Under the pieces are notes generated by a model. That model saw only the letters and a list, made by a program, of their open reading frames with translations, searched no databases and was not told where the DNA came from. A stretch of DNA of 10,019 bases from JBBQTQ01 sp038213135 (GTDB taxonomy: Bacteria > Actinomycetota > Thermoleophilia > Gaiellales > Gaiellaceae): positions 1 to 10,019 of the forward strand of contig JBBQTQ010000088.1 of the NCBI GenBank assembly GCA_038213135.1. The letters are read 5' to 3'. The position numbers were made by a program, and so were the translations under genes. The first letter of the stretch is position 1. The number at the start of each line of letters is the position of its first letter. Shown piece by piece: positions 1 through 6,469 of the stretch.

Positions 1-2
1 GG

Positions 3-8
3 TAGGCT
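3..8 (+). promoter_or_regulatory. possible -10 element of pspA (TAGGCT)
   Basis: TAGGCT fits the TAnnnT pattern of actinobacterial -10 elements. A start site about 7 nt downstream would give a leader of roughly 20 nt that contains the pspA Shine-Dalgarno sequence. The -35 region is outside the window. The TAG could equally be the stop codon of an upstream gene, so this is weak. Confidence 0.25.
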
Positions 9-34
9 AACTGGCAGCAACCGAGGAGGACCCG

Positions 35-820
35 ATGGGCCTGATCTCCCGCGCTTCGCTCGTCATCAAAGCCAAGTTCTCGAAGCTGCTCGATCGGGCG
101 GAGAACCCGACCGAGACGCTCGACTATTCGTACGAGAAGCAGCTCGAGCTGCTCCAGAACGTGAAGCGGGGCGTCGCGGACGTCGTCACCGCCAAGAAGC
201 GGCTGCAGATGCAGTCGACGACGCTCGAGCAGAGCGTGGTCAAGCTGGACACCCAGGCCCGTCAGGCGCTTGCCGCCGGCCGTGAGGATCTCGCGCGCCA
301 GGCCCTCGAGCGCAAGTCCGGGATCCAGACCCAGTTGCAGGACCTCGACGTCCAGGTGCAGCAGCTCGACGACCAGCAGCAAAAGCTCGTCGCGAACGAG
401 AAGGCGCTGCAGGCGAAGATCGAGGCCTTCCGCTCGCAGAAGGAAGTGATCAAGGCCCAGTACTCGGCGGCAGAGGCCTCGGTGCGGATCAACGAGGCGG
501 CGACCGGGATCGGCGGCCAGATGGCGGACACGGGGCTTGCGATCCAGCGCGCGAAGGAGAAGACCGAGCAGATGCAGGCGCGGGCCGGCGCGATCGACGA
601 GCTCGTCCAGTCTGGCGCGCTCGAGGACTTCACCTCCGACAAGACGCAGCTCGACCGCGAGCTCGCGCAGGTCGCATCGCAGAGCCAGGTCGACCAGGAG
701 CTGGCGAAGATGAAGGCCGAGCTCGGCTCGGGCGACAAGCCGAAGGAGCTCGAGGGCACGGCCGCCTCAGCCCCGGCCGAGGCGGCCGAGGCGGCGAAGG
801 AGCCCGAGCAGGCGAGCTAG
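35..820 (+). CDS. pspA: PspA/IM30 family membrane-stress protein
   Basis: A 261-residue phage-shock-protein A homologue (PspA/IM30, ESCRT-III-like superfamily). Such proteins polymerise on the inner face of the cytoplasmic membrane and stabilise it under envelope stress. The N-terminus (residues 1-22, beginning MGLISRASLVIKAKFSKLL) has the amphipathic-helix pattern used for lipid binding. Next comes the family signature around DRAENPTETLDYSYEKQ (residues 20-36). A long, almost glycine-free Gln/Glu/Lys/Ala-rich coiled coil follows to about residue 225. The last 30 residues are a flexible Ala/Glu tail. There are no membrane segments. ATG at 35 is preceded by a strong GAGGAGGA ribosome-binding site at 23-30, which fixes the start. 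The same window carries htpX and pspAB on the other strand, which supports an actinobacterial Psp context. The upstream neighbour is cut off, so operon membership is unknown. Confidence 0.93.
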   Translation: MGLISRASLVIKAKFSKLLDRAENPTETLDYSYEKQLELLQNVKRGVADVVTAKKRLQMQSTTLEQSVVKLDTQARQALAAGREDLARQALERKSGIQTQLQDLDVQVQQLDDQQQKLVANEKALQAKIEAFRSQKEVIKAQYSAAEASVRINEAATGIGGQMADTGLAIQRAKEKTEQMQARAGAIDELVQSGALEDFTSDKTQLDRELAQVASQSQVDQELAKMKAELGSGDKPKELEGTAASAPAEAAEAAKEPEQAS

Positions 821-836
821 TCCCGAGGGGACCTGA

Positions 837-853
837 CCGGTGACTGTCACCGG
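837..853. promoter_or_regulatory. perfect dyad CCGGTGACTGTCACCGG after pspA
   Basis: Eight-base arms flank a single central T. As RNA it could form a 7-bp stem with a CUG loop 17 nt after the pspA stop, but no U-tract follows, so it is a poor intrinsic terminator. As DNA it is a clean two-fold site suited to a dimeric regulator. It shares the half-site GGTGA/TCACC with the second dyad at 1001-1014. The function is unknown. Confidence 0.35.
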
Positions 854-1000
854 ACGTGTCCGCTTCGCCGCCGCCTCTCGGGCGAGGTCGCGCTTCGTGT
901 AGGCGCGCTCGCGCATAGAACGCGTCGGGTACTTCGGCTTCCAGTAGACCGGGCTCAGGCTTGGGATACTGCCGCGGCGGGAAGGTATCAGTGCGACACT

Positions 1001-1014
1001 GGTGAAGCTTCACC
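1001..1014. promoter_or_regulatory. perfect 14-bp palindrome GGTGAAGCTTCACC upstream of flippase-like gene
   Basis: This is a perfect palindrome 16 bp before the earliest possible start (TTG 1031) and 40 bp before the ATG (1055) of the next gene, which is operator distance. Its outer half-sites, GGTGA and TCACC, match those of the 837-853 dyad, but the centre is four bases (AGCT) rather than three. No regulator can be named from the sequence. Confidence 0.35.
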
Positions 1015-1054
1015 GGGGTCACCACTTCTTTTGACTCGCGCCAATCTCCTCAGA

Positions 1055-1999
1055 ATGTGCCGTTCTCGCCGTGTGCGCAGAACCGTCAACGCCCTCTTCG
1101 CAGTCGGCGCGCTCGCAGTCACGGCCGTCACCGCGCACCACTTCATGCACAGCGGACTGCCGTTCGCGCACGCCGACGTCGGCCTGCTCGCAGGAGCCGC
1201 CTGTCTCTTCTTCGTCGCGTATGCGTTCAAGGCGTACGGCTGGCGGCGACTCTTCGCGAAGCACGAGCGCCCGACCGCGCACGCGCTCGCCGCAGCGGGC
1301 GGCGCGGCGGCGATCACCGGCATCGCCCTGCCCGGCCGCTTCGACGACGCTGTCCGGATGGCGGTCATCCGCCGCTTCCGCGCGCGCGGCGCGAAGGCCG
1401 GAGTCGGCGCGCTTTGCCTCTCGCTGGTCGTCGTCGGCCTGATCGACAGCGCCGCGATCACGCCGCTCGCCTCCGTGGCCGCGGGCATCACGCACCACGG
1501 CGCCGGGCTGACTGTCGGGCTGGCGCTCGTCGCAGCCGCCGGAATCGCCGCTGCGTTCGTGGTGGTCGTCCTGCCGAGGCTCGCGCACACGCGACTCGTC
1601 CGCTACCGGATCGTCCGCTGGCTGAACACGCACTCGACGAACCCGCGCGAGGTCGGCAAGGCGTGGCTGCTCGTCTCGATCTCGTGGTCGCTACGGGCGC
1701 TCGCGCTCTACCTGCTACTCGGGGCGCTCGGCGTCGGGCTCTCCTTCCCGCTCGCGCTGCTCTTCCTCTGCGCGACCGCCGCCTCGACGGCGCTGCCGGT
1801 GGCCCCGGCGGGTGCCGCCACCCAGGCCGGTGCGGGCGCGGCGATCCTCGTCGTCGCCGGCGTCCACACATCGCACGCGATCGCCTTCGCGGTCTCGGCG
1901 CAGACGCTCGTCATCCTCGCGGGCGCCGCCGTCCTCCTCGTCTCGACGATGTGGGAGTTCGTGCACCGCCGGCGGCACCCTCTCGTCGGGTTCGTCTAG
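1055..1999 (+). CDS. lysylphosphatidylglycerol synthase-like transmembrane (flippase-like) protein
   Basis: A polytopic inner-membrane protein of 314 residues resembling the LPG_synthase_TM / flippase-like family (the membrane half of MprF and relatives). Family members move or modify lipid-linked substrates; here the substrate is unknown. About eight hydrophobic segments are visible, near residues 11-27, 42-60, 78-92, 116-137, 150-174, 202-224, 230-250 and 275-298. The loop LPGRFDDAVRMAVIRRFRARG (91-111) corresponds to the conserved basic loop after the third segment. The late PVAPAGAATQAGAGAAILVVAG region (248-269) corresponds to the family's Pro/Gly-rich re-entrant segment. No soluble acyltransferase domain is attached. 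The start is uncertain: ATG 1055 is used here, and TTG 1031 in the same frame adds eight residues; neither has a clear Shine-Dalgarno sequence. The gene lies between pspA and the convergent pspAB-htpX pair, sharing a CTAG with the pspAB stop. A membrane-lipid role fits this setting but is an inference. Confidence 0.75.
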   Translation: MCRSRRVRRTVNALFAVGALAVTAVTAHHFMHSGLPFAHADVGLLAGAACLFFVAYAFKAYGWRRLFAKHERPTAHALAAAGGAAAITGIALPGRFDDAVRMAVIRRFRARGAKAGVGALCLSLVVVGLIDSAAITPLASVAAGITHHGAGLTVGLALVAAAGIAAAFVVVVLPRLAHTRLVRYRIVRWLNTHSTNPREVGKAWLLVSISWSLRALALYLLLGALGVGLSFPLALLFLCATAASTALPVAPAGAATQAGAGAAILVVAGVHTSHAIAFAVSAQTLVILAGAAVLLVSTMWEFVHRRRHPLVGFV

Positions 2000-2565
2000 A
2001 GCGGCGCGTCGAAGAGCGCGAACCAGTTCGAGAGATCCGGCTCGATCGGTAGCTCTTTCTCCAGCTTCGCCTTGAGCTCCAGTTCGCGGGCGTTGTCGCG
2101 CTCATTCTCCTTGCCGCTCGGCACGAACGGCCAGAAGGCCCCGCGCTTGTAGCCGTAGATCCAGAAGACGGTCTGCCCGCCGCCCTTGAAGCGGAAGATC
2201 GCGGCGAGCAGCCGGTCGCCGAAACCGCGTGCCTGCAGCTCGGCGCCGATCAGGTGCGCGGTCGCCACGAGATCCTCGAGGTCGGGGTCGCGGATCACGA
2301 GCCAGACGAACCCGAGCTCGTCGTCCTTCCGCTCGAGACGCGAGCCCGACTCCTGGGCGACCTTCTCCAGCAGCGCCTGTAGCTCGTTCTCGGCCCGCAC
2401 GAACTCGCCGGCCGAGAGCGGCTTGAAGACGACCCCGGCGACGCCGTCCGGCTTCAGGCCGAGGTCGACGTCGAGCGTGACTGCGGCGGTGGACAGGGCG
2501 AAAAGCCTGTCCTTCGCCTGCGCCGTCAGCTTCTTGCGCCCGAAGAGGACGTTCGCGAGCCCCAA
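1996..2565 (-). CDS. pspAB: PspA-associated protein PspAB
   Basis: A 189-residue soluble protein that I recognise as the actinobacterial PspAB family, found near pspA and an HtpX-type protease. It has no known enzymatic motif and its biochemical role is not established. Family hallmarks are the N-terminus MGLANVLFGRKK, the ...LFALSTAAVTLD stretch (21-32), the segment FVWLVIRDPDLEDLV (86-100), the core YGYKRGAFWPFVP (137-149), and the C-terminal ELPIEPDLSNWFALFDAP (171-188). The start is TTG at 2565, immediately abutting the htpX stop (TAGTTG). It is supported because homologues begin with MGL and the full conserved N-terminus follows. There is no good Shine-Dalgarno sequence, so translation probably depends on ribosomes finishing htpX. 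The stop overlaps the stop of the convergent flippase-like gene. Confidence 0.85.
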   Translation of the reverse strand: MGLANVLFGRKKLTAQAKDRLFALSTAAVTLDVDLGLKPDGVAGVVFKPLSAGEFVRAENELQALLEKVAQESGSRLERKDDELGFVWLVIRDPDLEDLVATAHLIGAELQARGFGDRLLAAIFRFKGGGQTVFWIYGYKRGAFWPFVPSGKENERDNARELELKAKLEKELPIEPDLSNWFALFDAPL

Positions 2566-3483
2566 CTACGCGACCGGGCGGCCCATCTGCCGTGCGATCT
2601 CGGCGAGAGCCGCGAGACGCTTCTCCATCGGCGGGTGATCCATGAACAGCTCGGCGGTGACGGTGCGCCAGTTCGTCGGGACGATGAAGAACGCGTTCAT
2701 CCCGGCCACCTCGCGCAGGTCGCGCTGCGGGATCGTCGTGATCCCGCTCGCGATCTTCTGCAGCGCGCTCATCAGGTTCTCGGGCGCGCCGGTGATCAGC
2801 GCCGAGCCGCGGTCGGCCGCGTACTCGCGATAGCGGGAGATCGTCCGGATCAGGATGAAGCTGATCGCGTAGGTGGCCATCGAGACGAGCAGGACGATCA
2901 GCCAGACGGGAGTCTGATTGTTGTTGTCGCGGTTGCCGCCGTAGCCGCCGAACATGCCCGCGTAGAGCCCGAAGCGTGTCAGCATCGCCGCGAGCATCGC
3001 GAAGAAGCTCGCCACTGTCATCACGAGCACGTCGCGGTTGGCGATGTGCGAGAGCTCGTGCGCGAGGACGCTCTCGAGCTCTTTCGGCTCGAGCCGGTGC
3101 CAGAGCCCGGTCGTGACGGCGACGGCCGCGTGCTTCGGGTTGTGGCCGGTCGCGAACGCGTTCGGGACGTCGGTCTCGACGACCGCGATCCGCGGCTTCG
3201 GCAGATCGGCCATCGCACAGAGCCGCTCGACCATCGCGTGCAGATCGGGCGCCTGCTCGGGCGTGACGATCTTCGCACCAGAGGCCGCGAGGGCGATCTT
3301 GTCGGACGTGAAGTATTGGAAGGCGGCCAAGCCGATCACGATCACGAGCATCACGGCGAGGCCGAGGTGGAGGACCGAGAAGAGCACGACGGCGAAGCCG
3401 ACGTAGAGCGCGCCGAGCAGGAAGCTCGTGAAGAGCATCCGCAGCGACAATCCGGCGTCGCGACCGTAGGACCTGCGTTTCAT
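2566..3483 (-). CDS. htpX: membrane zinc metalloprotease HtpX (M48 family)
   Basis: HtpX is a membrane-bound M48 endopeptidase that degrades misfolded membrane proteins. This copy is 305 residues, close to the usual 285-300. Two N-terminal membrane helices span residues about 15-40 and 42-58. The zinc site HELSH is at 142-146 with the third ligand Glu220 in RYREYAADRGS. Two further hydrophobic stretches lie at 152-178 and 192-213, separated by a Gly/Asn-rich loop. The substrate-strand region VVETDVPNAFATGHNPKHAAVAVT (101-124) and the C-terminal MDHPPMEKRLAAL (281-293) are typical of the family. The start is ATG 3483, because AAGGAGG sits 9 nt upstream. An ATG at 3540 would add 19 residues before the usual N-terminus and has no such signal. 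The gene is directly coupled to pspAB downstream, which implies a shared transcript and stress-response role. Confidence 0.95.
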   Translation of the reverse strand: MKRRSYGRDAGLSLRMLFTSFLLGALYVGFAVVLFSVLHLGLAVMLVIVIGLAAFQYFTSDKIALAASGAKIVTPEQAPDLHAMVERLCAMADLPKPRIAVVETDVPNAFATGHNPKHAAVAVTTGLWHRLEPKELESVLAHELSHIANRDVLVMTVASFFAMLAAMLTRFGLYAGMFGGYGGNRDNNNQTPVWLIVLLVSMATYAISFILIRTISRYREYAADRGSALITGAPENLMSALQKIASGITTIPQRDLREVAGMNAFFIVPTNWRTVTAELFMDHPPMEKRLAALAEIARQMGRPVA

Positions 3484-3491
3484 CAGAATCA

Positions 3492-3505
3492 GCCTCCTTG
3501 GAGGC
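3492..3505. promoter_or_regulatory. overlapping divergent ribosome-binding sites (GCCTCCTTGGAGGC)
   Basis: An inverted repeat with six-base arms and TT centre. On the minus strand it supplies AAGGAGG 9 nt before the htpX ATG. On the plus strand it supplies GGAGG (3500-3504) 7 nt before the ATT proposed as the start of the divergent membrane-protein gene. If both are used, the two mRNAs must overlap at their 5' ends in antisense. Confidence 0.5.
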
Positions 3506-3511
3506 GAGAGG

Positions 3512-4963
3512 ATTGTCCGAATCGTAGCCGCCGCCCTCATTGCGACAGCGTTAAGCCAGAGCGTGGCCGTGGTCGAGGTGCCTCGCTTCGATCCCGCTCG
3601 CTTTTCCGGGCGCGGGGCGGTCGGCCTCTTCGTGCCCGGAGCGGGGCGGCTCGCCTCCCGCGAGGACGCGCTGCGCCGGCTCGGTGGGCTTCGTGTCCCG
3701 CTGCGGCCGGCCGAGGTGACGATCTACATCTCGCTGCCGCGCGCCGGCACCCACTCGAACACCGAGCGGGAGCCGATCGCGATCGTCGGCGGCGGCTATC
3801 ACGGCCTGCTCGTCTCCGGCTCGACTCGAGTGCCGGGGCTCGTGGCGATCGCGGACATTCCGGCGACCGTCAAGGCGCTCGAGACCGGCCGCGCGCCGCC
3901 GATCCGCTCGCGGGCCGAGGCGGATGCGCCCGCCAAGCTCGCCCGGCTCGACCTACGCCTTGCCCGCTTGCCGGACGAGCGCACAGGCGCGACCCCGATC
4001 CTGGCCGGGGCCGTGCTGATCCTCGCGATCATCGCCTTCCTCTCGCGCTCGGCCTGGCTCGTCCGCGTCGGCCTGCTCGCGGCTCCGAGCGTGATCGCGT
4101 CCTCGCTGCTCCTCTCCGCCCTGGGAGTGACGACGCCCTGGCTCGTGACGCTGCTCCTGTGCGTCATGACCCTGGGTGGAAGCGCCGGGCTCGGGTTCTT
4201 TCCGCGGCTCCTGGTGCCCGCAATGGTCGCGTTCGTCGTCCTCTACCTGGTCGTGCTCGTCCATTGGCCGGTCGTCAACTCGCTGTCCGCGATCGGGCCG
4301 CACCCGGAGACAGGCAGTCGCTTCTACGGGCTGACGAACCAGACCTCGGGCGCGCTGCTGACGATGACGATGTTCGCCGGCGGGCTGCTCGGGCGGGCGC
4401 TCTGGCCGTTCGCGGCGCTGGTGTTGCTCACCGACGGCTGGAGCCGCGCCGGCGCCGACGGCGGCGGCATCCTGATGTTCGCTGCTGCGTTCCTGGCGCT
4501 CTGGCTGCGCCTGCGCGGCCGGCGGCTGACCTGGCAGGTGGTCGCGGGTGGTGTCGCCGCGGTGGTCGCGCTCGGCCTGGCTCTGGTCGGGATCGACGCG
4601 GCGACCGGCGGCCACAGCCACGTCACAAAGGCGGTCGAGAAGGGCCCGGGCTACCTGTTCGGCGAGCTCGGCCACCGCATCCGCGACTCGGCGCTGACCG
4701 TGGGGGCGACCTGGCACACGGCCCTCGTCTTCGCCGTCTCGCTCGTGGGCCTCGTCTGGATCGCGACGCGACCGCCACGCTTCCCGGCGGGCGACGCCTT
4801 GCTCGTCGGGATCGCCGTCTCGCTCGTCGTGAACGACACGCCGCCGGACGTGCTCGCGGCCGGCGCAGTCTCGTACTCGATCCTCTGGGCCTGGGCGCGC
4901 GTCGGCGGGCGTCCCCGCTCCAGACTCCCTGCGGATGAAGCGCCTCTCGCCTCTCGCGCGTGA
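3512..4963 (+). CDS. polytopic membrane protein with short secreted AlkP-like domain (proposed ATT start)
   Basis: Unnamed membrane protein; positions below count from the first ordinary start, GTG 3563 (466 residues). Residues 1-140 form a soluble domain. The stretch NTEREPIAIVGGGYHG...STRVPGLVAIADIPATV (66-103) resembles the C-terminal core of alkaline-phosphatase-superfamily proteins, but the domain is much shorter than an active one and no full metal site is visible. About nine membrane segments follow from residue 145 to the end. Conserved-looking loops are GPHPETGSRFYGLTNQTSG (245-263), DGWSRAGADGGG (291-302) and NDTPPD (424-429). Upstream of GTG 3563 the frame stays open and encodes a classic signal peptide, VRIVAAALIATALSQSVA, ending just before VVEV. 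The start is therefore probably ATT 3512, preceded by GGAGG with 7-nt spacing, giving 483 residues; CTG 3473 is a weaker option. The gene overlaps the next by 29 bp. A cell-envelope role is inferred and the reaction is unknown. Confidence 0.7.
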   Translation: MVRIVAAALIATALSQSVAVVEVPRFDPARFSGRGAVGLFVPGAGRLASREDALRRLGGLRVPLRPAEVTIYISLPRAGTHSNTEREPIAIVGGGYHGLLVSGSTRVPGLVAIADIPATVKALETGRAPPIRSRAEADAPAKLARLDLRLARLPDERTGATPILAGAVLILAIIAFLSRSAWLVRVGLLAAPSVIASSLLLSALGVTTPWLVTLLLCVMTLGGSAGLGFFPRLLVPAMVAFVVLYLVVLVHWPVVNSLSAIGPHPETGSRFYGLTNQTSGALLTMTMFAGGLLGRALWPFAALVLLTDGWSRAGADGGGILMFAAAFLALWLRLRGRRLTWQVVAGGVAAVVALGLALVGIDAATGGHSHVTKAVEKGPGYLFGELGHRIRDSALTVGATWHTALVFAVSLVGLVWIATRPPRFPAGDALLVGIAVSLVVNDTPPDVLAAGAVSYSILWAWARVGGRPRSRLPADEAPLASRA

Positions 4964-6455
4964 AGCGGTCGGCGCGGCTCTCGCGTCGGCCGCGATCGCA
5001 GCGCTCTTCTGCTGGGCCGGCCGGCCCGGCAGCGATTTCGCCGCGCACGCGTATCAGCTCGAGGTGTTCCGCGCGCACGGCTTCGAGGTCTGGAACAACT
5101 ACTGGTACGCGGGGCGCTACGGCTTCGTCACCTACAGCCTCCTCTACTACCCCCTCGCCTGGGTGTTCGGGATCCGCCTGCTGGCGGTGCTCTCGATCGG
5201 AGTCGCTGCGGCGGCCTTCGCGTTGGTGGTCGGTCGGCGCTGGGGAGGCGTCGCGCGCTGGTCGGGTCGCGCGTTCGCGGTTGTCTGGGCTGGGCTGGTG
5301 CTGCCCGCCTCGTTCCCGTTCGCGCTCGGGGCGGCGTTCGCGCTGCTCGGGATCCTGGCGCTGCAGTCGAAGCGGCGCGGGCTGTTCGCGCTTCTCGCGC
5401 TGCTGACGCTCGCCGCGAGTCCTCTGGCGTTCCTGCTGCTCGCGGTCGTGCTGGCCGGGTTCCGCTTCGACCGGAAGGTGGCGATCGTGCTCGCTGTGCT
5501 CGCAGCGGCCGAGCTCCTCCTCTACCGGATCTTCCCCGACGACGGGCGCTATCCGTTCCCGGCCTGGCGGCTCCTCGCGGCGCTCGCCTTCTGCGCGGTC
5601 GCGGGAGCGCTGGGCCTGCGGCGGCTGTTCGGCGTCTACGGGGTCCTTTGCCTGCTCGCGTTCGCGATCCCTTCGTCGCTCGGCGAGAACGTGACCCGGT
5701 TGCGCTACGCGGCGATCCCACTGGCGGTGCTCGTCCTCTCGTTGCGCCGCTGGCGACCCTGGCCGGTTGCCGTCGCTCTGCTCGCGTTCGCCGGCTGGTG
5801 GAACCTCTCGCCGCTCGAAGGGGGGTTTGCGATCTCGCGCGACCCCGCGGCGAGCGCAGCTATCTGGCGCCCGGCGCTCGACTATCTGCGCCTCAACCTC
5901 ACGCCCTCGTACCGGGTCGAGGCGGTCGACACCGAGGGGCACTGGGCCGCCTACTACCTCGCGCGCGCGGGTATCCGCATGACCCGCGGCTGGTTCAGGC
6001 AGGACGACTTCCCGCAGAACGCATTGCTCTACCACCGCCTCGAGCCGGACGCATACCTCGCCTGGCTGCGCCGCCTGGGCGTCCGTTATGTGGTGCTCAC
6101 CCCCGGACCGCACGACTACAGCGCCCGCGGCGAGGCGCAACTCGTTCCCAAGCTGCTTCACCGGGTCGCGGACACGGTTTACGAAGTGCCGGCTGCGCAG
6201 CCGATCGCGCCGAGAGTGCTGTCGCTGGGCCAATCCGCCCTCGTCGTCTCGCTCCCGCGCGCCGGCGCCCACCCGATCGCCGTCCGCTACTCGCCGTACT
6301 GGGTCGTTTCGCACGGCTGCGTCTCGAAGACGAGCGACGGAATGACCCTGCTCGACGTGACGCGGCCAGGGCAAGTGACGATGCAGATCGAGCTCGGCGC
6401 GGACGCGGCCTGGAATGCATTCCTCGGGAGCGGCGCGCGCCGTTGCGCGCGTTGA
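4935..6455 (+). CDS. GT-C-like / PTPS-related integral membrane protein
   Basis: A 506-residue membrane protein resembling large bacterial GT-C-type glycosyltransferase-like proteins, often labelled as containing a 6-pyruvoyl-tetrahydropterin synthase-related domain. True GT-C enzymes transfer sugars from lipid-linked donors on the outer face of the membrane. After the first helix (about 11-28) comes GSDFAAHAYQLEVFRAHGF (32-50), where Asp34 occupies the place of the catalytic acidic residue, then EVWNNYWYAGRYGFVTYSLLYYPLAW (51-76), typical of these proteins. About nine more hydrophobic segments run to residue 288. ENVTRLRYAAIPLA (251-264) is the usual Asn/Arg loop. A soluble C-terminal domain (about 305-506) includes LGVRYVVLTPGPHDYSARGEAQLV (381-404), a pattern seen in exported domains of this class. 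ATG 4935 lies inside the preceding gene, so the two are probably co-transcribed; there is no clear Shine-Dalgarno sequence. Donor and acceptor are unknown. Confidence 0.65.
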   Translation: MKRLSPLAREAVGAALASAAIAALFCWAGRPGSDFAAHAYQLEVFRAHGFEVWNNYWYAGRYGFVTYSLLYYPLAWVFGIRLLAVLSIGVAAAAFALVVGRRWGGVARWSGRAFAVVWAGLVLPASFPFALGAAFALLGILALQSKRRGLFALLALLTLAASPLAFLLLAVVLAGFRFDRKVAIVLAVLAAAELLLYRIFPDDGRYPFPAWRLLAALAFCAVAGALGLRRLFGVYGVLCLLAFAIPSSLGENVTRLRYAAIPLAVLVLSLRRWRPWPVAVALLAFAGWWNLSPLEGGFAISRDPAASAAIWRPALDYLRLNLTPSYRVEAVDTEGHWAAYYLARAGIRMTRGWFRQDDFPQNALLYHRLEPDAYLAWLRRLGVRYVVLTPGPHDYSARGEAQLVPKLLHRVADTVYEVPAAQPIAPRVLSLGQSALVVSLPRAGAHPIAVRYSPYWVVSHGCVSKTSDGMTLLDVTRPGQVTMQIELGADAAWNAFLGSGARRCAR

Positions 6456-6456
6456 T

Positions 6457-6462
6457 TAGACT
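6457..6462 (+). promoter_or_regulatory. -10 element TAGACT, leaderless start of cytochrome gene
   Basis: TAGACT ends 7 nt before GTG 6470. No Shine-Dalgarno sequence precedes that GTG. This is the geometry of an actinobacterial leaderless transcript, where transcription starts at or next to the start codon. I see no good -35. The same hexamer is similarly placed before serS. Confidence 0.45.
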
Positions 6463-6469
6463 CGCCGCG

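Noticed and set aside
630..1025. Minus-strand frames across the pspA end and the intergenic gap, including a short MRERAYTKRDLAREAAAKR-like peptide frame
   Set aside because: There is no Shine-Dalgarno sequence, the frame runs into the pspA antisense, and it is too short to separate from chance in GC-rich DNA.
3484..3540. Longer htpX start at ATG 3540
   Set aside because: It would add 19 residues before the usual HtpX N-terminus, while ATG 3483 has AAGGAGG at 9-nt spacing.
2635..4938. Plus-strand 767-codon open frame across htpX and the membrane-protein gene
   Set aside because: It is antisense to htpX and then runs out of frame through the AlkP-like membrane gene. Its translation is Arg/Asp/Glu/His-rich with no domain, a typical GC-rich shadow.
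4623..6374. Minus-strand 583-codon open frame opposite the GT-C-like gene
   Set aside because: It is Arg/Glu/Gln-rich low-complexity translation antisense to a clear membrane protein, with no motif or start signal.
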